Source: Sipunculus nudus
Lineage: Eukaryota > Annelida > Sipuncula > Golfingiida > Sipunculidae
Reading direction: 5' to 3'
Assembly (NCBI GenBank): GCA_026874595.1
Contig: CM049306.1
Coordinates: forward strand, 37,650,019-37,714,018
Length of the DNA: 64,000 nucleotides
Shown in pieces: positions 23,601-37,000 of the stretch. The translations under genes were made by a program, and so were the position numbers. The stretch's first letter is position 1. Every line of letters begins with the position of its first letter. A model generated the notes under the pieces. The model worked only from the letters and a program-made list of their open reading frames with translations. It searched no databases and was not told where the DNA came from.

Positions 23601-25069
23601 GATGAAGATGCCAACATCAGCAGTTTTGCTAACGGAGAGGTTGTCCTGCTGACTTCATGTGATAAACCAGTGTCCTTGCTGTTGACTTGATCACTGCTGC
23701 AACCTCCCACTGAATGATCCACATTCACACAGACATCAGCAGTACTGCTTAACTTTAGACAAAGCTGGTGGTTCTTTGATTCATGGGAACATGGTAAAGA
23801 CCTGTTCCCATGGGAATTTTTGCCAACAAATGCAGTTTCTTCCACTGCAGAAGCACTGACTCTAGGTGCATCACTGGATAAAAACATGGCCTGAGACACA
23901 TCAACTGCAAATTCCTTTGGGTCCTCTGAAGGTGTTGTTGCAGATGCTCTTTGGAAATTCACGACATTTTCTGTAAGGCTACATCTTGCCAACGGTTTGA
24001 TGTCAAAGTCTATTGAGGCCTGTACCTCTGCTTCTAGCATACTTGTGTCCAAGTCTACTCCAGACGTCCTCATGCTTTCCAGACTGCTAGTTAAGGTTTG
24101 CACTTGGCTTTCACCAAATGAAACGTGCTTCAAGTCTTCCTGGACTGCTACCTCTGGTTCTGCCTGGGACGCTCCCATATTTGGGCTGCTGGGCTCTAAT
24201 GCTGACTTGGATTCATTCACAGCACATTCAACATCAGAAACCATTTCTATATCAACCCTTGAAGAGGTCTGGGCTGTCAAATCATTTGTAGACGCTGTAC
24301 GTGTATCTGATGCATGTATCATCTCTGTTGCTTGCTGAGAAACACATGCATTTCCATTTTCAAACACCTGATCTTTTGCATTCTTCTTAAGAACACTAAG
24401 ACAACTTTTCTTAAGACAATCAGGGCACTGATTAAGACCAATGTCATAAGGTATACAGAGTTTTACAACACCAACTATAACAACATGCAAACTGGAGCTA
24501 AGGGGGCACACTGCACAGGGCTGGAATGCTTGGCATGGAACACCACTGGGACATTTGTTGCTGGTGTCAGTATCACAGTCAGGTTCTGAACATGATCCTG
24601 TTGACGTTACACATTCAGCAGCAATGGCACATGGGAGTTTGCTCCCATCACAGTCTTGCGACAACACTTCCCTTGTCTCTGAAGGCAAAGAACTGCCTGG
24701 TACTCCACGTGCAATTAGGGGTACCACTTCCTGTGCTGGCACAGGACTGTTTTCAGTCAGTACTGGTAGCTCTGTTGGCCAAGGCAGTGTATGTAGTTCA
24801 ATCTTGTTTTTCTTCTGGACAATATCCATCATTTGGCTAACCCAATGGTACATGTCCTCAGTTGGTTTTTGTGAAAAGACTGCCACGAGACATATCTGGA
24901 GCAGCCATGGGCAGTGTTTGGCACAAAAACAAAACAAGCTGGAGGTCAGGCCCTGAAGATGTGCCTGGCTGCTTGCACAAAGGTCATTTAGCTGCTGTTG
25001 CTTCTTGACCTCTACCTGGATGGCTCCAGCAAGGAACGCAGCATGGAACTGCACAGACTCCCTTCTAGT
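20630..25069 (-). CDS. Exon 7 (terminal, 1479 codons) of the RLF/ZNF292/ZNF654-like gene
   Basis: Acceptor TTCTGATTTCAG, first codons ACT AGA AGG; frame 0 follows from exon 6. Residues 327 to about 430 finish the helical domain (AAFLAGAIQVEVKKQQQ and onward). A Cys-rich patch with CPDC- and CAVC-type pairs lies near 500-545. The middle is acidic and Ser/Thr-rich; EEVILLTESS and SSDSVVLLDEEP look like SUMO-interaction motifs because a V/I/L core is flanked by acids and serines. The basic RLRRSPRKNR at 1721-1730 is a candidate nuclear signal. The C-terminal finger has C1765, C1768, H1781 and H1786 (C-x2-C-x12-H-x4-H). TGA is at 20632-20630. A single 4.4 kb exon for the whole C-terminal part fits the family, where the finger region is also in one large last exon. 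Confidence 0.88.
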   Translation of the reverse strand, partial: TRRESVQFHAAFLAGAIQVEVKKQQQLNDLCASSQAHLQGLTSSLFCFCAKHCPWLLQICLVAVFSQKPTEDMYHWVSQMMDIVQKKNKIELHTLPWPTELPVLTENSPVPAQEVVPLIARGVPGSSLPSETREVLSQDCDGSKLPCAIAAECVTSTGSCSEPDCDTDTSNKCPSGVPCQAFQPCAVCPLSSSLHVVIVGVVKLCIPYDIGLNQCPDCLKKSCLSVLKKNAKDQVFENGNACVSQQATEMIHASDTRTASTNDLTAQTSSRVDIEMVSDVECAVNESKSALEPSSPNMGASQAEPEVAVQEDLKHVSFGESQVQTLTSSLESMRTSGVDLDTSMLEAEVQASIDFDIKPLARCSLTENVVNFQRASATTPSEDPKEFAVDVSQAMFLSSDAPRVSASAVEETAFVGKNSHGNRSLPCSHESKNHQLCLKLSSTADVCVNVDHSVGGCSSDQVNSKDTGLSHEVSRTTSPLAKLLMLASSSVDDLACADWEHISESSEEVILLTESSQGESISSDDDLSSDSVVLLDEEPITTTQFGLEEDKLHLYLSTTNSESQDADTELSDMEEGSLFSDDLDPFDLPDLSLPDNGPLFDHTYIEPVQVEHRKPKSVSHSYPEEHSRAQCFDNAHRTTTISVQDCINLLETEEDSDDYSNFSEVKSVDESDDSQPASAVQRSVFDFLLDLKKSSERKYNIPHSGLWLTELDGFENASTSSAVDYKKCIESANGTSRGYHLVDPSYPCVQKKEDGGMIPDEKIHIKDDKSFRLDILDTLEMAKPLPSTSGEVADLCKPSGLDVENKCVVTGAADKSCLYGYSAEASEEVVMLESSGTDGTVPYGYRDPDMQRSDLYTEVSHSSGGSFCLVTNSLPDIPWCFGDLNHEQKVSALAIKEGFLQQQYSQDISGNLMLYCTEQNIDRSSVVDNKMFHTLVNRHLDETGFGASNSEQYRCQNSNPRCMDEFLEGRINYTSCPVERISNQNMNKQNVSELCHDGQRRAFDTQSSISGMMEPQVCLPEEKLVCERSHGHNVPTDNVKKEHETTSGNSLRSSSPTDTVTSEVFTSDCFELKMDKNGEDVPNLDEMYLPGELLTDPECIIDVQSMYADVFVKNTNIPPASVDLVDYSNPDVDSPSYLEFESVDDNIFLLHRYCCSDIDTGSEADDFTRTTGQILKNLTQSEEQEQTNNQTAKRDSEKQENPVKDSVSAEMIDASILSTNKECEFSDALLCGREIEVSHSLDSREASGDDFVGIAVSGPDNYIPGMKTVSSDVSCRDQDAQETAMLEDVNIWNGSLIQTKSQEEFAKIVDLYFFDGTTESDSPPCRERKILKCRLQIDMDIQFCLLLDEDTVDYIRQLSGLKKSIPAIPTSSVEKNDHDLQKISIMKQKSQSEMRLRRSPRKNRCSRQLDILGKRRFSHLVLSECCYLKYDKIMGHWFCQLCKSYSYQRISAQKHMAHCHPRTWRQWLNSQCPVRKNLF

Positions 25070-28000
25070 CTGAAATCAGAAGTAATACAGCTGCATAAGC
25101 AATGTTTTATCAAAACATGCAATATCTATTAAATGGATAAAACTATACATAACTAAATTTGAGGAATAATAGATATATATTAAAGCCAACAACTGTAACA
25201 CTCTTAATTTGACATTACTGTCCAAGTTTTATGGGATCTAAAACTAAGTGAATCATAATAACAACATTTCTACATGTAAAGGCAGAAAAAGGATCTACAG
25301 ACAACAGTATAAAATATGCTGCACTTGGGTTTCATATTGTATCCTCTCCCCATTATTACTGTACCAAAGACTTCAACATCTGAGATACGATGAAATTAAT
25401 ATTATTTTATAGGAATTAAATGATATATGGTTCTTCAGATACTTTTTATCAGATCATTTGTAACATGTTACTAAGCCAACAATTTTCTAAAACTAAAAAA
25501 TGATAAGCAGTATTCAAGAATAATTTCGAATTGAAAAGGATATAGATCTTAAAAGTGCTCCACTGCAGAATCCTCATCTCCAGAAAAATGTTAAGTTGTA
25601 CAGCTAAAACTGTTACATGACTGATCCTAGCAAGTTTTTACTTAACTTGTTAACAACACACACAAACAAGGGCCTAGAGGCACAAATAGTCCCCCGCCAA
25701 ATGTCTGACTATGAAAATGTAGCATCAGCCTACTAATATTCCCAAACCCTCACAAGAAACTATTTTAAATTCAAAATACATGCAATTTAATTAAAATGGG
25801 ATTTAAAAATGAGGTTTCATGATTAGCTGTTTAAGTATCTACATTACCTGGTTTTTAACTGGGAAGAAGAGGTGGATGCAATTCCTAAACTACACAGACC
25901 TTAATAAGAAACATAACGGTCAAGTCTTACATTCACTCAAATACTGTGCATGATACAAAACAAACAGTGCACTTGAAAATACCACTGCAGTTATTATCCA
26001 AAATAAGTGGCTGTCATGGTTGTGGCCAAGGAATATGTCTGTAACATTTTATGCAAACAGTTCCTGCTGTTGCAGGGAAATTTGGTGCTAGATTTCACAT
26101 GAAATAGGTTAACACCTGAAATTGTAAAATTTTGTGTTTGGTAACATTTGTATTTGCATGAAGAAGCCTTTATAAAGAAAAAAACATTCAAGTCAACCAC
26201 ACTTCATTTTGACCATAATATGCATTTTGAATATTTCCCAACTAATTCAGGAATTCACAGAAAATACCATTGCATCTTGATCAAACAGATCGGAAGCCAC
26301 CACCAGTGGTGCCAACTGCAAGAGAATCACATAGCAGTCACATGATCAAACATGTCTGCCAATTTGGAATGTTTGGTGCAGTGGAGCCTGAGATAAAAGC
26401 TAACAGATTTTGCACCATATATGCAAAGACAAAATTACAAAATTTTGCAATCAGTAAAATTCAAATTCCTGTGCAAAGATAATTTTGAAAATAATTACAT
26501 TCAATTTTTAGTGTTCATTCATTCTCCTTGCTCCAATGAATGTCAGTCAACTGATCAATACGTCTGGAAAATCTGGTAATGACTTGTGCAGTGGTTCAAG
26601 AGATGAAAGGTGAAAGATTTTCCACCATATATGCAAACCTCTGAAATCAGAAATTTTTGCGATCAGTCCCTTGGAAGTTTGAAACAGCATTTTAAAAATA
26701 ATTCTATTCAATATAGTATTCATTTAATTCATATTAGAAGGAATCTGTGTATAGGTTTTTGAAGGCTAAAGTATTCTAGTTTACGGACTTATCTGAAGGA
26801 AGGTGGAACAAATTATTTTAGATCACAAAAAGTAGTTCAATAGGTGTGGCACCACCTGCAGGTTAAAATCACATGAAAGTCATGTGATGAGAATGTCTGT
26901 AAAATCTGGTGAGGTAGCAGGGTTTTCATAAATATTTGGTGAAAGAAGGGAGAGGGTGAACAAACAGACCAACTGATGGTCGGCCTGACCCTGACCATTT
27001 CAGAAGTCCTCCTTCCTGTGTTGGGGGACTACACAGTACAAGTAAAGGTGGTGCCACTACTCTCATAAAACTGATACATATAACTATCCATGTTTAATAT
27101 TCAATCCTAACTGCAGTTCAAGCATTACTTTCTGACATCATGAAATTTTGTACTATTTTTTACTTTAAATTAATACTTGGAATTTCTCAACTGAAATTTA
27201 CATTTTTTAGGAACTCCTTTGGCAAATTTGGTATGTACCTTGAATGAAGACAGGGTCAGATATGTCAATGAGGAATATTTATTTTGATTTTATTATCTAA
27301 TGTAAGATATTTGTTCAATGACACTGAACACAAAGAATCAAATTTCTGTTTTCAAATTCCTTGCCTTGCAGAAACAGGTCAAGGTTACATAATTTCTGGT
27401 TTCAAAGATCTGATGACGAACTATATGAATGTACAGTTAGAAATGGCATATCTTGCTGCCAAATTTGAAGCTTTGTTCTCAGCATGATCGCCAAACTATC
27501 GCCAATATAACTTCAAACTGTTAGCCGAGCTTAACATTTAAGCATAATCTTGAATGGTAAATCTTAATCTGTGCAATATCTAAAATAAATTTATAAGCCT
27601 GGCTTAACTTAGCAATCAGCAGGGTTGATGGAAATCTGACATATAAAGTAAGTATATCAAAAGGCCTAATTTGGGGTCACATATTCCCTGCTCTGTATTC
27701 ACAGATTGGTAAACCTAAATGGAAATATCACAGCTGAGGAGATCAGGGGTATTAAGGCATGGAATGAACTGCGAATATGTGATACCATACAAAAAGGGAG
27801 CTAGATAAGTTACTACCAAGTTTAACCATCTAGAAATCTAAATTAAAGTGAAGAAATACAAAGAGACTGACATGGAAAATGAAACTGACTGAAATAACTC
27901 AGAACTACAAGCTGTCAAAGCATAATGTACCAAAACAGCAGAACAAATGTGAAACGTTGAGCATCACACAGCTAAAATAGGTTCATGCCTCAAAAGGTAA

Positions 28001-31000
28001 TAAACTGTAACACCAAAAATATATTACAAATGAACCACTGGAAGGTAAACAAAGAAAGGCAGTGGCTGGGTTTATTGATTTATTTGGAGGTTTTAATGGC
28101 TCCAGAGGTAAAGGGAGTTAGTTATCTGACACTGATCAAAATACAGCACAAGAACACGTCATCACAAGGCAGAATACCTAGAAGGTATCACAGAGCAAGG
28201 TACAAGGAGGTGAAACAGTAAGGCACCAGAGTAAGGCACCAGAATATATGACTGAATAAGACAGGTATCACACTGATAAGCCAGGCATTATTTATGGATC
28301 AAGGCAGGAGGTAAAGCAGTCAGGCCCAATAAAACACGGCACAGCAAGAGAGGGAAGCAACAGTAAGGAATCCTTGGACATTACAAGTACTAAACTAGAA
28401 TATCAGCAGAAGCTGACAAAAGCCCTCAGCCAAAACAACATGCAGTGTTTAGAGGTGGTAACAGTAACAAGTACTAAATATCTGTTCTCACATGGATGTA
28501 TATCTGTACATGTCTCAGTTATAAATTTAAAATGGAGAGGTATGTACCATGATTCATAACAATCCACCAAATGCTTCTTGAAAAATAAGCTTCTAAGTTT
28601 TATTCTATTATAGGTCAAGGTCACCCATCTTCGAACTTGACCGAGATTTTGTAGATATACGTCTTCACCAAAGAAATAAAAGTCCTCTTGTGAATCCTTT
28701 TAGAGATATCCCCCTCACAAAGCCAAAGTTGAAAAATCCAAGAAAAATTCATTAAAAATCAGAAATTGCAGGCGGCGCCCCAAAACTTGTGCAGCAGTTA
28801 CAGACCATCAGTCCCTATGATCATAGTAAGAATTGTGAAAATCCACCCAATGGTTTCTGAGAAATAAGCTTCTAAATGTTTTTTCTATAATCTGCTCTAA
28901 AACGTAGAAAAATAGGTCAAGGTCACCCATCTTCGAACTTGACCAAGATTTTGTCAATATACATCTTCACCAAAAAAATAAAATTCCTATGGTGAATCCT
29001 TTTAGAGATATCCCGCTCACAAGCCCAAAGTTGAAAAATCCGATAAAAATTCATTAAAAATCAGATATTGTAGGTGGCGCCACCAAACTTGTGAAGCACG
29101 TACAGACTATCAGTCCCAATAATCATAGTAAGTTTTGTGAAAATCCACCAAATGGTTACTGAGTAATAAGCATCTAAGTGTTTTTCTATAATCAGCTCTA
29201 AAATGTAGAAAAATAGGTCAAGGTCACCCATCTTCGAACTTGACCGAGATTTTGTTGATATACATCTTTACAGAGTGAATAAAATTCTGACGGTGAATCC
29301 TTTTCATGATATCCCGCTCACAAGGTAAAAGTTAACGGACGCCGGACGTACGGACAGCTTAGGTGACGACAATAGCCCATCAGCCTATGGGCTGAGGGCT
29401 AAAAACAGACAAAGGAAAGTGCAAGCAAAAGGATATGACAGAGCAAGACAAGGGAGGTAAAAGATGAGGCACTGGAATATATGACAGAGCAGAACAAGAG
29501 AGGTAAAGGATGAGGCACCAGAATATAAGACAGAGCAAGTCAGGGGAGGTAAAGGATGAGGCACCAGAATGTATGACAGAGCAAGTCAGGGTGGTAAAGG
29601 ATGAGGCACCAGAATATATGACAGAGCAAGTCAGGGGAAGTAAGGAATAAGGCACCAGAATATATGACAGAGCAAGTCAGGGGATGTAAAGGATGAGGCA
29701 CCAGAATATATCATTAAATGGCAGGGCAAGTCAGGGGAGGTAAAGGATGAGGCACCAGAATATATGACAGGGTAAGTCAGAGGAGGTAAAGGATGAGGCA
29801 CCAGAATATATGACAGAGCAGGTCAGGGGAGGTAAAGAATGAGGCACCAGAATGTATGACAGAGCAAGTCAGGGGAGGTAAAGAATGTGGCAACAGAATA
29901 TATGACAGAGCAAGTCAGGGGAGGTAAAGAATGAGGCACCAGAATGTATGACAGAGCAAGTCAGGGGAGGTAAAGAATGTGGCAACAGAATATATCATTA
30001 AATGACAGGGCAAGTCAGGGGAGGTAAAGGATGAGGCACCAGAATATATGACAGGGCAAGTCAGAGGAGGTGAAGGATAAGGCACCAGAATATATCATTA
30101 AATGACAGAGCAAGTCAGGGGAGGTAAAGGATGTGGCAACAGAATATATCATTAAATGACAAAGCAAGTCAGGGGAGGTAAAGGATGAGGCACCAGAATA
30201 TATGGCAGGGCAAGTCAGGGGAGGTAAAGGATAATGCAACAGAAAATATCATTAAATGGCAGAGCAAGTCCGGGCAGGTAAAGGACGAGGCACTGGAATA
30301 TATGACAGAGCAAGTCAGGGTGTTAAAGGATGAGGCACCAGAATATATGACAGAGCAAGTGAGGGAAGGTAAAAGATTAGGCACCAGAATATATCATTAA
30401 ATGACAGAGCAAGTCAGGGGAAGTAAAGGATGAGGCACCAGAATATATGACAGGGCAAGTCAGGGGAGGTAAATGAGGCACCAGAATATATCATTAAATG
30501 ACAGAGCAAGTCAAGGGAGGTAAAGGATGAGGCACCAGAATATATGACAGAGCAAGTCAGGGGAGGTAAAGAATGAGGCACCAGAATATATGACAGGGCA
30601 AGTCAGGGGAGGTAAAGGATGAGGCACCAGAATATATCATTAAATGACAGAGCAAGTCAGGATGGTGAAGGATGAGGCACCAGAATATATGACACAGCAA
30701 GTCAGGGGAGGTAAAGGATGAGGCACCAGAATATATGACACAGCAAGTCAGGGGAGGTAAAGGATGAGGCACCAAAATGTATGACAGAGCAAGTCAGGGG
30801 AGGTAAAGAATGAGGCACCAGAATATATGACAGAACAAAACAGGGGAGGTAAAGGATGAGGCACCAGAATATATGACAGCAGGTCAGGATGGTGAAGGAT
30901 GAGGCACCAAATATATGACACAGCAAGTTAGGGGAGGTTAAGGATGAGGCACCAGAATATATGACACAGCAAGTCAGGGGAGGTAAAGGATGAGGCACCA

Positions 31001-34000
31001 GAATATATGACAGAGCAAGTCAGGGGAGGTAAAGGATGAGGCACCAGAATATATGACAGAGCAAGTCAGGGGAGGTAAAGAATGAGGCACCAGAATGTAT
31101 GACAGGGAAAGTCAGGGGAGGTAAAGGATGAGGCACCAGAATATATGACAGAGCAAGTCAGGGGAGGTAAAGAATGAGGCACCAGAATGTATGACAGGGA
31201 AAGTCAGGGGAGGTAAAGGATGAGGCACCAGAATATATGACAAAGCAAGACATGAGAGATGACAGTGAGTAGCATCATGGGTATAACAATAAAAAAAGGG
31301 TGAGGTTGATTTTAGGAACAAGAAGCATAGATGTACAGAAGAGATATCAGAACCATTAAAGAAAACTACAATAACATAACACCAAGGTATAGGTAGGTCA
31401 TTACAGGGTCAGACAAAAGCAGTGCTGTAAATTATCAAACCTTTTGTACTCTTCAGATTTGCACTTCTGTATATTATGTTTGGTGGGTAAATCCTGAAAG
31501 AAAAATTATGGGTGAGCTAAACATAAATCTTAGAACTTGTCCAAGACATGCAACATATTCACTTTCATCCCTTATTTTAACATATGCTGAAGTATAAAAG
31601 CAACAAGTTAATTATGCTCTCGGTTTCACATAGACTGGAGCTGTATTAGTAATAACTTAAATAAAATTCCTTAGACTTTGCAAAACTCTTAATATGCATG
31701 CAGAACTGAGGAATATAAATTTTTCACTTGAAGCTATTATGTGTAAAAATCAATTGAGGAAACCTGATGTGACCAGTTTAGGGCAACTTATACTAATTTT
31801 GATCAGTCTTTCATTCTGAAAGCAGAAAAATCAAAAGAAATTCTTAACGATTAGGATTGTTAAAGATCAAGAATAAATTCTAATTCAAGAATATGCCACT
31901 AGCTCTTAAATCCTTAAATGCAATGCTTAACTGAAACTACTGACCAAAGCAGTCTCCACTGAATTTATATACAAAAAAGTAAAACATTACTGAAATGCTT
32001 CCCTTAAAAGCAGGTGATATATTTTTTCAACAAATCTCCATTAAAATTAGTTATACCTAACAGTCAAACAGGAAAAGTGCTGCAGTATTTTCCGGACCTA
32101 AAAGGCAGGTCTGATAATAACCCAAACATGATCTGAATATAATAAAAGGAGACTTTACAGTTTTGTCAACATGACCTGAATAAAATGAAAGGAGACATTA
32201 CAGATTTTGTCAATATGATCTGAACAAAATTAAAGGAGACATTACAGTCTTTGTCAATATGAATCTATAAGAAAGCTGCTCCTGATCTATGTGTCAAGAA
32301 AACAGCATGTGGAGCCTGCCACCTTAATACTGTTGTTGGTTTTGTGGAGCCTGCCACCTTAATACTGTGGTTGGTTTTGTGGAGACTGCTACCTTAATAC
32401 TGTGGTTGGTTTTGCGGAGACTGCTACCTTAATACTGTGGTTGGTTTTGTGGAGACTGCTACCTTAATACTGTGGTTGGTTTTGTGGAGACTGCTACCTT
32501 GATACTGTTGTTGGCTTAGTGTTTGCAAGGGTTTCAAATTCATAATACTAGCTGTGTACCCTTAATTCTGTAAATACAACTTGTAATATCCGGGTTTTAA
32601 AATGTTGAGAAATGGCAGCCATCATGAGTGGTTTCGAATTAACGCTGGTGACAGTCTGAAAGTAGGTAACTATCTGCAGAGAGTTTGACGACCACTAGAC
32701 CCGCAAGTACAAGCCAGTGGGATTCTTTCAGTAACCCACTCAAATCATCAAATAATAGTGGGATTCACATAAAATTTACAAAAAAAAATAAAAAGATCCT
32801 GAATAAAATATCTCATAGACACAGTTGATCAGTAATTTATACAGTATTTTCATTTGCAATTCATGTACTTTACCCATGCAAGTACCAAAAAAAATATTAA
32901 AATACAATAAGATCTTTATATTTATATGTCTATAATGAAACAGAATGAGTGGTCATTTCCTTGGGTCACTGTCATACTATAAAGAGTTTGCTTGCATACC
33001 AAATTCATGGATAAGCCACATGTGATCATACAGTAAATATCCTAATGTACTCTCTGTGCAGATTCCTATATGACGAAATTGAAATCCTTGTGAAACTATA
33101 AAGCCAACAACCAAATAAAATTTGATTGTCTTTAATAATCAAGCTTAAATCAGGCAACGACCATACCTCTTGTCCGAGCGCTTCTGCTACAAAATTGACA
33201 TAGGCTGGGTTGGTGAGGGTGGAGACAAACACTGTGACATGCTGGATGAACACAGAGTCATTTTGTGCAACCATCCGCTGTTGCTGCATCCAAAACTTGA
33301 CTAGCTCCTGTACAAGCAAACACAAGACAACCATGTACTCTTACAGATCTAGATCTAACATGCACTTTTTCAATCAGCCTATTGTTTTTTTTTTTTCTCT
33401 TAAAACATGTTAGCATTTACCACTATTACCTTGCAACATGTCCAACTTTACATGTATAATGTTAAGTTCAATTCTTATAGATGTGTGGTTGTGCTATCAT
33501 TTATCAAGCCCCTGAAAATATATCCTAATTCCCACAACTTTTTATGTTTTGTGGATGCAATTAACTGTTCTGAATCTTTCAGTCCAGGCCCAGCTGGACT
33601 AGGCCTGGACTGAGCCTGCTTTCCAAAATAGTAGTATCACAATCCAGCAGAGATCTCTGAGCTGACCTGTCATACAGCACATTAGATCCTAGAGTCTGAA
33701 AAGTGAGAATTGGTGCTGTTGTATACACATCAGAAATTCAAATTGACAAAAAAAAAAAAAAAAAAAATCACATGTGGGGTAATCTGTATACATAACAGTT
33801 TATAGAAAAACATAATTAGTGGTTGTAGGCATTATATTATTAACAACAGTTGTTTTTGATAGACAAAAACCATTCTGTAGAAATCCTCCTGCAATCAAAT
33901 ATAACATGAAACATTTATCTTGTGCCCGAGTATAAAGATATATAAAAGACCCTGAAAATGAGAAAAATAATAATAAAGGTTCTTTTTATTGTTTACTGAA

Positions 34001-37000
34001 GAATATGCAAAAATTTTGCATAAATGTTACAAAAGTCTCATACCTTTGAGCAGCACCTTTTATTGCTCTCCATATCTTGCATGAGTAGTGCTTGAGACAA
34101 CTGAAGTAATATGTGTGGGGAGACAGCCGGAGATCCGTGAGCCATCTCCTGTAACAACTGATGACTGCGGCAGCATCCAAGTACCTTCAGCTGAAGAAGA
34201 AAACACCAGCATCAGCACCAAAATATTTATTTGTTGCCTGCACCTGTATCATCCTTTGCATATTGGTGTTTGCTTTGAGTTCACTGGGGTTTTAAATTTG
34301 TTATGTATTTTTAGTATTTTTTTTTTGGAGGTAACCGCCTTAATTTTTTAATGTTATCTTAACCAAGTATTTAAATCTGATGAATTCCATTCCAGTTGAA
34401 AACCTCCATGACATGGCAATGGCTTCCTCTCATTTTATATCCCTGACTTTTGCACCTGTGGGCCTTGGGTGTGTAATCATCTTCATTGCTCAGTCATTCC
34501 AAGGAAGAACCCCAGAAAGGTTACCATACTGAGGATTTAATGACTAAACAGATCCAATCAAATAATGCACTTTAACATAACAGATCAATGACCTGTAACT
34601 GTGTTTTTTAATAAGGAAAAATGTAATGGTATGCCCAGAATTGACCTAACCACCACAGCTCTTATGCTCTGCCCCTTTGACCTATTTATGCTAATGAGCC
34701 CCAAAATGCTCCTACATAGAAGGCTTTCCATATCTTTTGTTGCAAGAGCTTTTAATAAGACTAAAGTGACCCATGACGTCACACTGAGTGGCGTCATCAG
34801 CTGTAATTGCCATATCTCTGTTCTCCAGTGATGAATATATCACAATCAAGTGTTTTGCTATATTTTGGATTATTTGTCACCTATAAAGTCAATGCAAGGT
34901 AAGACATCATTATTCACTCGGCAGTCGGGGGAATATTTCTAGAAATCTTTGGCCTAGATTTTTTTATACTGTCACCATTGAATAAAAAATTTCTGAAAAA
35001 ACATAGGGAGAGGTACTGGTACATATTACATCAGTGCACGTTTTGTTTGGGAGTTGCCCGTATTTGCAAATTCAGCACTTGTCAGGCGACTGACTGTTTA
35101 CATAGCCAACGATAACTTGATTGGTTGCTCACCACTGCTGTGTCAATGATTATTCATTGAATGAATATGCAATTAAGGACACATATAGTTCATGGTTGAT
35201 CAAGTGTCTACGCAGGAATGAGGAATGGTACAATAATAAACATGATTAAGGTATAGGAGTCCTTTTCTAAGGTTCCAGCATGGATGCTCAGGCTGGGGTG
35301 GAATCAAGAACTTCCTGGTTACACCCTACTCTCATGAACTACTGTGTCACACTAATAGGAGGAAAAGGAACATGAGGGTCCTCATATCATTTTAGATCTC
35401 TTAAATCATTTTTTTTAATGAAAAAAAAAACAGATTTCGTAAGGTAAATAAAACAAACTTGTACCTAACCATTTAAAGTAGGGTAGGAATGTTACAAAAA
35501 AATCTGTAACATAAACTGCCAGAGAAATATGTTCTTTCTCAATGATTTTACAGACCCAATGATATCACAGACCCTAACTCTTGATCTGATCTGCAATGAC
35601 TGTCACCAGAGAACTGTGACTTAGTTATTTTACTGCACATTCAAGTAAGGATAGTAAAACCAAATGATTGTTTAATTTGTGTACTTTAATATGTAGTATC
35701 ATGAATCAATGTTAGCATAGGAGTTGGTTTAGAGAACCCAGGTGTCTTATTTGACGTTGGTTTCAGAACAGTTATGATTCCGTGGGAATCAGTTCCTGCT
35801 GGTTTAAGTCTAGATGTTCCTGTAGTAGCAATGTAGACTTCAAAGGCAACGGACCTGCATACTTGATTTTTCCCATGCTTTGGTCTCTGGGGGCATGTCC
35901 ATTTTAGTATTCATGCACCAAATGACAGACCACATAATATTCTGAGGAGACAGGCCAAAGGCAGTCAGGATGTTACACATAAACAGGCGTATTTAAGCTG
36001 TAGACACTAGAGAAAACGACATAAAATCTTGTAGGTCAGCGAGCAAGATGGTGAGCACTTACTTCAATGGAGAACTGTGTCAACCCAGTTTTGTTTAACA
36101 GAGAGAGGGCTAGTGAGTGCCTGTGTATACAGCTACCTTGACTAGGGCAATGCATTCCAATGTCACATGTGTGACGTTCATGAGATCAGAAGCCGTGATG
36201 TCAAAGTGAACTTTCACAGTAGTGTACATTCAGGATTAAACAGGACTCTTGTGATTTTGTGTGATTATATAGACTCTAGGGAACTTCATTACATGTGTGT
36301 GACACACCTCTCCAGAGAAGTGAAAGTTTACATTTAAGATACTTTGATTTGTTATTCAAGTCTTTTTAAGTGTATGATTGAGTTTCAGCCAGTTTAGTTC
36401 ACCATTTAAAAGAACCTGGAATGTCCATTTCTTAGGGAGTGTGACACTGACAGGTGTTGCTATACACTATTCAAGGAGGTTTTACACTCGTCATTCTAGA
36501 ACGCCTTCGCTTTAACCACTGCTTAGTATAGCATGATTTTCTGGGTTTCATCAACAGGCCCTGGCACAGGGCAAAGAATTGTAATCAGAATAGTTACTGA
36601 GAGCATGGTATCACACTGTGCATCCTACTTCAAGTTTCAAACCTGCAGGACCTGCCCTTGTTGCTTTTACGCACAATATGATATCACGCTTTCATCCAAC
36701 ATGTTACAATTTTTGGCCCTGTGCAAGCCCTGTTGGTGAAAGCTATACAAAACACTGGTTAAAGTGTTGGAGATCTTGAATGACTGCAGTGTATAAGGAG
36801 TCTAGTGATGTCAGTGTGGTGGGAAGTCTACCAGCCTGCAGTCTTGTCATATGAAGAAAGTGGAAGGGTAATGGTTGTTCTCTAGCATCATTGTGTGTGT
36901 GTGTGTATTGATACCAACCTGCCCCCTGAGCTCCTCCGTGTGGCCTTGGTCTGCAAGCAGTTGGAGATAAAGCCTCTGTATGAACTGGTTGTCTGTATAC

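Larger units (their letters stand above)
25070..33166 (-). other. Intron 6 of the zinc-finger gene
   Basis: 8.1 kb. Holds a dispersed repeat dimer (26.2-27.0 kb), an outlying minisatellite seed (28.19-28.33 kb), a three-unit element (28.56-29.40 kb), the main minisatellite (29.40-31.26 kb) and two small tandem repeats (32.12-32.52 kb). No nested gene was recognised. Confidence 0.6.

Noticed and set aside
29403-31260. CRISPR-like regular repeat spacing
   Set aside because: Units are contiguous with no unique spacers, and the genome is eukaryotic.
29380-31321. Series of minus-strand ORFs with a repeating SVIYSGASSFTSPDL peptide
   Set aside because: Shadows of the 46/54 bp minisatellite; the frame shifts between units and there is no start or splice support.
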